Shown piece after piece: positions 6,387 through 8,696 of a stretch of DNA of 8,696 bases. Every line of letters starts with the position of its first letter. Positions within the stretch are counted from its first letter, which is position 1. Both the position numbers and the translations under genes were made by a program. This stretch comes from Caldifarciminota bacterium. GTDB taxonomy: Bacteria > Hydrothermota > Tepidihabitantia > Tepidihabitantales > Tepidihabitantaceae. A model generated the notes under the pieces. The model saw nothing but the letters and a program-made list of their open reading frames with translations. It was not told the origin of the DNA and did no database searches. The stretch spans positions 1 to 8,696 of the forward strand of contig JAFGQF010000169.1 in the NCBI GenBank assembly GCA_016935775.1, read 5' to 3'.

Positions 6387-8696
6387 CTAGTAGAGCACGA
6401 ACCGGCGGCTGGTGCACCGGCCGCCCGCATCCAGCCGCGCGAGGTAGCTGCCTGCCGGCAGGTGGCGCAGGTCAAGGCTCACCGCGCCGCTTCGCTCGAC
6501 GTGGAGCGCCAGGTCGGCAACCCGGCGGCCGCCCGCGTCGTAGACGCTGAGTCGCCCCGGTCCGGCTGTCGAAACCGAGTAACGAACGGTCGCGAACCCG
6601 CTGGCGACCGGGTTGGGCCTCACCTGCAGCCCGAGCTCACGCAGGCCGGCCGGACCGGCCATCGCCGCGCTTCCCCGGCGGGGCCTCGGGCCAACCGCAC
6701 CGGCAAAGCAGTAGCGCCACATCTCGCGGGTCTTGTTGCCCTTGAGCGCGAAGAACACGCCGTTGCCGTAGCTGACGAGGTCGGCGCCGTGCTTGACCAG
6801 CTTCTTGCGGCCGGTCGTCCCGAGCGCCGGGATCGTATCCAGTTCTGTCCAGCTGTCGGTCTCCGGGTTGTAGGTGAAGAACTGCTGGGTATTCCCGCCC
6901 TTGATAGCGCTGATCGCGCCGTCGTCCCAGGCGCCCGCGCTGCCGTCCTTGGCCTTCTTCTTGCGCAGCCGGCCCGCGTGAAGCCCGAGCAGCGGCATCC
7001 CGGTCAGCGCGGCGGTCTCCCAGGAGTCGCCGTCGATGTCATAGCGGAACATGTAGTGGTGGTTGGTCGCGCGGTCGTAATACTTGGCCTGGTGAGCGTA
7101 GATGGCGTTCGCCTCGTCGTAGACCAGCCACGAACCCTTGTCCCACTTGGGCTTGACCCGGCTCGGGGCGTCGGGCAGGGTGTCCCAGCGCGCGGCCACC
7201 GTGTTGTAGCGGTAGAACTCTGTCCGGTAGCCCTTGAGCAGGTAGACCCAGCCGGTATCGCCGCGGACAACGTAGACCATGTCGGTGCCGCCCTTCACCT
7301 TCTTGCGGCCCGGCCCCTCGGGCACGTCCGGCCGCCGACTCCAGGAGTCGGCGGCGATGTGGTAGCAGTGGAACCCGAAGGTGTTGGCGCCCTTGGTCAT
7401 ATAGACGTGGTCGCCGCCGTCCCACGCGCCCCGGCAGCCCTTGTCCGGCAACTTGCCCTCGATACCCGCCATTATCTCCGCCCGCGAGGTCCAGGTGTTC
7501 GCGACCGGGTTGAAGACGTAGAAATCGGATGTCTTGTTGCCCTTGGCCGCGAAGATGGTCGCCTCCGGGCCGCCCGTCAGCCAGCCGCCGCGCTTCACCG
7601 GCTTGCCCGAAGGCGCCGACGGCATCGTCTCGACCTCGGCCCAGCCGCCCGGCCACGGCGGGATGTCCCGGACCATCACTCCTTCGGGCCCGAACTCGTC
7701 GTTGGCCGGGTTCTCATCTCCGGCCAGCTTCGTCACGGCCCAGGCCCGGTAATTGCCGACCGGGCTGGCTGTCCAGGAGTGCTCAGTGAACGTCACCAGC
7801 CGGGCCTCGCCCAGCTCCAGGCCGGCCACCTGCTCCTGCTCCCGGAACACGACCGCGCGTGCCTCGTCCTCGATCGTCACCTCGAGGTCGAATGTCTCGG
7901 CATAGCCGCCGAAGTTCTGGACAACCACGCTGGGCCAGACTTCATTCCCGACCAGCACCTTGCGCGCCGGCACCCGGATACCGGTCGGGCCGACGTCATG
8001 CCGGTTCACGTAGACCACGACGGTGTCCATCACCGAGTCGTTGGACCGGTTGTCGTCGTTGTACATGTGGGTGTAGGCTCGAACCTCGTAGCGCCCGATC
8101 GGCGCAGCGGTCCAGTCAGGGAACGTGACCATCGCCTCCTCGCCCCCGCTGAGCCGTATCCCGGAGACGGTCCGCGAGTAGCCGGAGCCGATCTTCAGAG
8201 TGACCGGGAAGACCTCTTCGCTCGACCCGAAGTTACGAACCATCACCCTCGGGGTAACGACTACCCCCGAATCCAGCAGCCCGACCGGCGCCAGTATCTC
8301 GTAGGCCCCGACATCGTGAACCGGCACGTTGACCGTTACCACGCCGTAGACCGTGTCGTTGGAACGGTCCTCGTCGGTGGCCATCCTGGTGTAGGCCCGG
8401 GTCGGGAAGTCCCCGACCGTGCCGGCGGTCCACTTCTCGGCGAACTCCACGGTGTCGACCTGTCCCGGTGCCAGCGTGACATCGTTGACGGTCTGGTTGT
8501 AGTCGCTGCCGATGCGCATCGTCACCGGGAAGGTCTCGACGCTGGTCCCGAAGTTGCGGACGACCACGCGGGGCGTGACCTGCTGGTGCTGGCTGACCGT
8601 GTCGCCCGGCGCGAGGATCGCCTCCGCGCCGACGTCGTGGCGCTGGGTGTAGCTTACCCAGACTTCCTCGACCCAGGGCGCGTTGCTCGATATCCC
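6387..8696 (-). CDS. Secreted CARDB/kelch-like propeller protein with C-terminal sorting domain; paralogue of the downstream gene, 5' partial
   Basis: The frame is open to the right edge, so the visible 769 residues are the C-terminal part and the GTG at 8567 is an internal codon. Numbering starts at the first visible residue. Residues 1-19 end an earlier domain. Three CARDB-like repeats open with DVG at 21, 128 and 234. A six-bladed kelch-like propeller spans 352-662, with W-to-W spacings of 50, 50, 52, 55 and 57. A type-A sorting domain occupies about 684-769 (VRPNPVASG, LSVYDAGGRRV, LPAGSYLARLDAGG, FVLY). The propeller aligns without gaps to that of the downstream gene, with about 194 of 309 residues identical by hand count. 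No catalytic motif is visible. Likely an exported surface or adhesion-type protein. It probably has more domains upstream, perhaps an SBBP-like propeller as in its paralogue, but that part is outside the window. Confidence 0.92.
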   Translation of the reverse strand, partial: GISSNAPWVEEVWVSYTQRHDVGAEAILAPGDTVSQHQQVTPRVVVRNFGTSVETFPVTMRIGSDYNQTVNDVTLAPGQVDTVEFAEKWTAGTVGDFPTRAYTRMATDEDRSNDTVYGVVTVNVPVHDVGAYEILAPVGLLDSGVVVTPRVMVRNFGSSEEVFPVTLKIGSGYSRTVSGIRLSGGEEAMVTFPDWTAAPIGRYEVRAYTHMYNDDNRSNDSVMDTVVVYVNRHDVGPTGIRVPARKVLVGNEVWPSVVVQNFGGYAETFDLEVTIEDEARAVVFREQEQVAGLELGEARLVTFTEHSWTASPVGNYRAWAVTKLAGDENPANDEFGPEGVMVRDIPPWPGGWAEVETMPSAPSGKPVKRGGWLTGGPEATIFAAKGNKTSDFYVFNPVANTWTSRAEIMAGIEGKLPDKGCRGAWDGGDHVYMTKGANTFGFHCYHIAADSWSRRPDVPEGPGRKKVKGGTDMVYVVRGDTGWVYLLKGYRTEFYRYNTVAARWDTLPDAPSRVKPKWDKGSWLVYDEANAIYAHQAKYYDRATNHHYMFRYDIDGDSWETAALTGMPLLGLHAGRLRKKKAKDGSAGAWDDGAISAIKGGNTQQFFTYNPETDSWTELDTIPALGTTGRKKLVKHGADLVSYGNGVFFALKGNKTREMWRYCFAGAVGPRPRRGSAAMAGPAGLRELGLQVRPNPVASGFATVRYSVSTAGPGRLSVYDAGGRRVADLALHVERSGAVSLDLRHLPAGSYLARLDAGGRCTSRRFVLY
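6711..7643 (-). repeat. Six-bladed kelch-like propeller with Lys-Gly signature (partial paralogue)
   Basis: The blades start at Trp352, 402, 452, 504, 559 and 616. The Lys-Gly element reads AAKGNK, MTKGAN, LLKGYR, AIKGGN and ALKGNK, with AHQAKY in blade four. Each blade also has a Lys-rich segment before its first inner strand, such as PVKRGG, KKVKGG, KPKWDKG, RLRKKKAKDG and RKKLVKHG. Blade lengths are identical to those of the downstream paralogue, and blades three to six are better conserved than blades one and two. Confidence 0.8.
7665..8639 (-). repeat. Three tandem CARDB-like Ig domains (partial paralogue)
   Basis: The repeats begin at residues 20, 127 and 233, a period of 106-107 residues. 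Shared elements are HDVG at the start, then TPRVVVRNFG, TPRVMVRNFG or WPSVVVQNFG, an E-x-F strand, and RAYT or RAWA followed by an acidic Asn-Asp end (RSND, RSND, PAND). The first two are the most alike, pointing to a fairly recent internal duplication. They contain no cysteine. More repeats could lie beyond the window edge. Confidence 0.82.

Noticed and set aside
6274..6417. A 48-residue N-terminal extension of the 1208-residue protein from the ATG at 6417
   Set aside because: It would place an Arg/Pro-rich stretch before the signal peptide, start within the 3' end of the upstream gene, and include its terminator and the promoter. The ATG at 6273 has AGGAGG and a proper signal peptide.
8565..8567. 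GTG at 8567 as the true start of the partial kelch/CARDB gene
   Set aside because: It falls inside a CARDB repeat (within VVVRNFG), and the frame continues with repeat sequence to the window edge.
3934..8639. CRISPR or DNA-level tandem array
   Set aside because: The periodicity is about 106 codons in coding frame and reflects protein domains; there are no short identical repeats with unique spacers.

Overview
The window is GC-rich bacterial DNA encoding secreted, repeat-built surface proteins plus one tRNA gene. Three large reading frames account for almost all of it. All three end in a C-terminal sorting domain of the FlgD-like or type IX secretion type-A kind. Subtilases, CARDB-type Ig repeats and kelch-like propellers carrying such tails are typical of the FCB superphylum and related candidate phyla (WOR-3/Stahlbacteria-like or Eisenbacteria-like lineages). 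That is a family-style impression. The window has no ribosomal RNA or marker protein to fix the taxon.

Layout. On the + strand, the left edge cuts into an S8 (subtilisin-like) peptidase that ends at 2477. Its catalytic domain is split by a roughly 370-residue Asp-box (sialidase-like) beta-propeller placed between the catalytic Asp and His. Next comes a compact autonomous tRNA-Asn(GTT) cassette with its own promoter, tRNA and strong hairpin terminator (2486-2638). On the - strand, converging on the tRNA, lies a complete 1208-residue secreted protein (6273 to 2647). In order it has a signal peptide, an eight-unit SBBP-like propeller, three CARDB-like Ig domains, a six-bladed kelch-like propeller and a sorting domain. 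Upstream of it on the same strand is a paralogue (stop at 6387) that runs off the right edge and shows three CARDB-like domains, the same kelch-like propeller and a sorting domain. The 113-base gap between the paralogues holds a terminator for the upstream gene and a promoter plus Shine-Dalgarno for the downstream one, so they look like separate transcription units.

How they may work together. All three products appear to be exported and displayed or released outside the cell. The two paralogues look like structural or ligand-binding proteins and have no recognisable catalytic residues. The peptidase could act on surface proteins or on external protein. This linkage is inferred from neighbourhood and shared tail type only. 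I see no phage genes, transposases, CRISPR array, toxin-antitoxin pair or defence system. The most unusual items are the propeller inserted into the subtilase and the 'lysine' kelch variant, in which the usual Gly-Gly doublet is replaced by Lys-Gly in ten of twelve blades.
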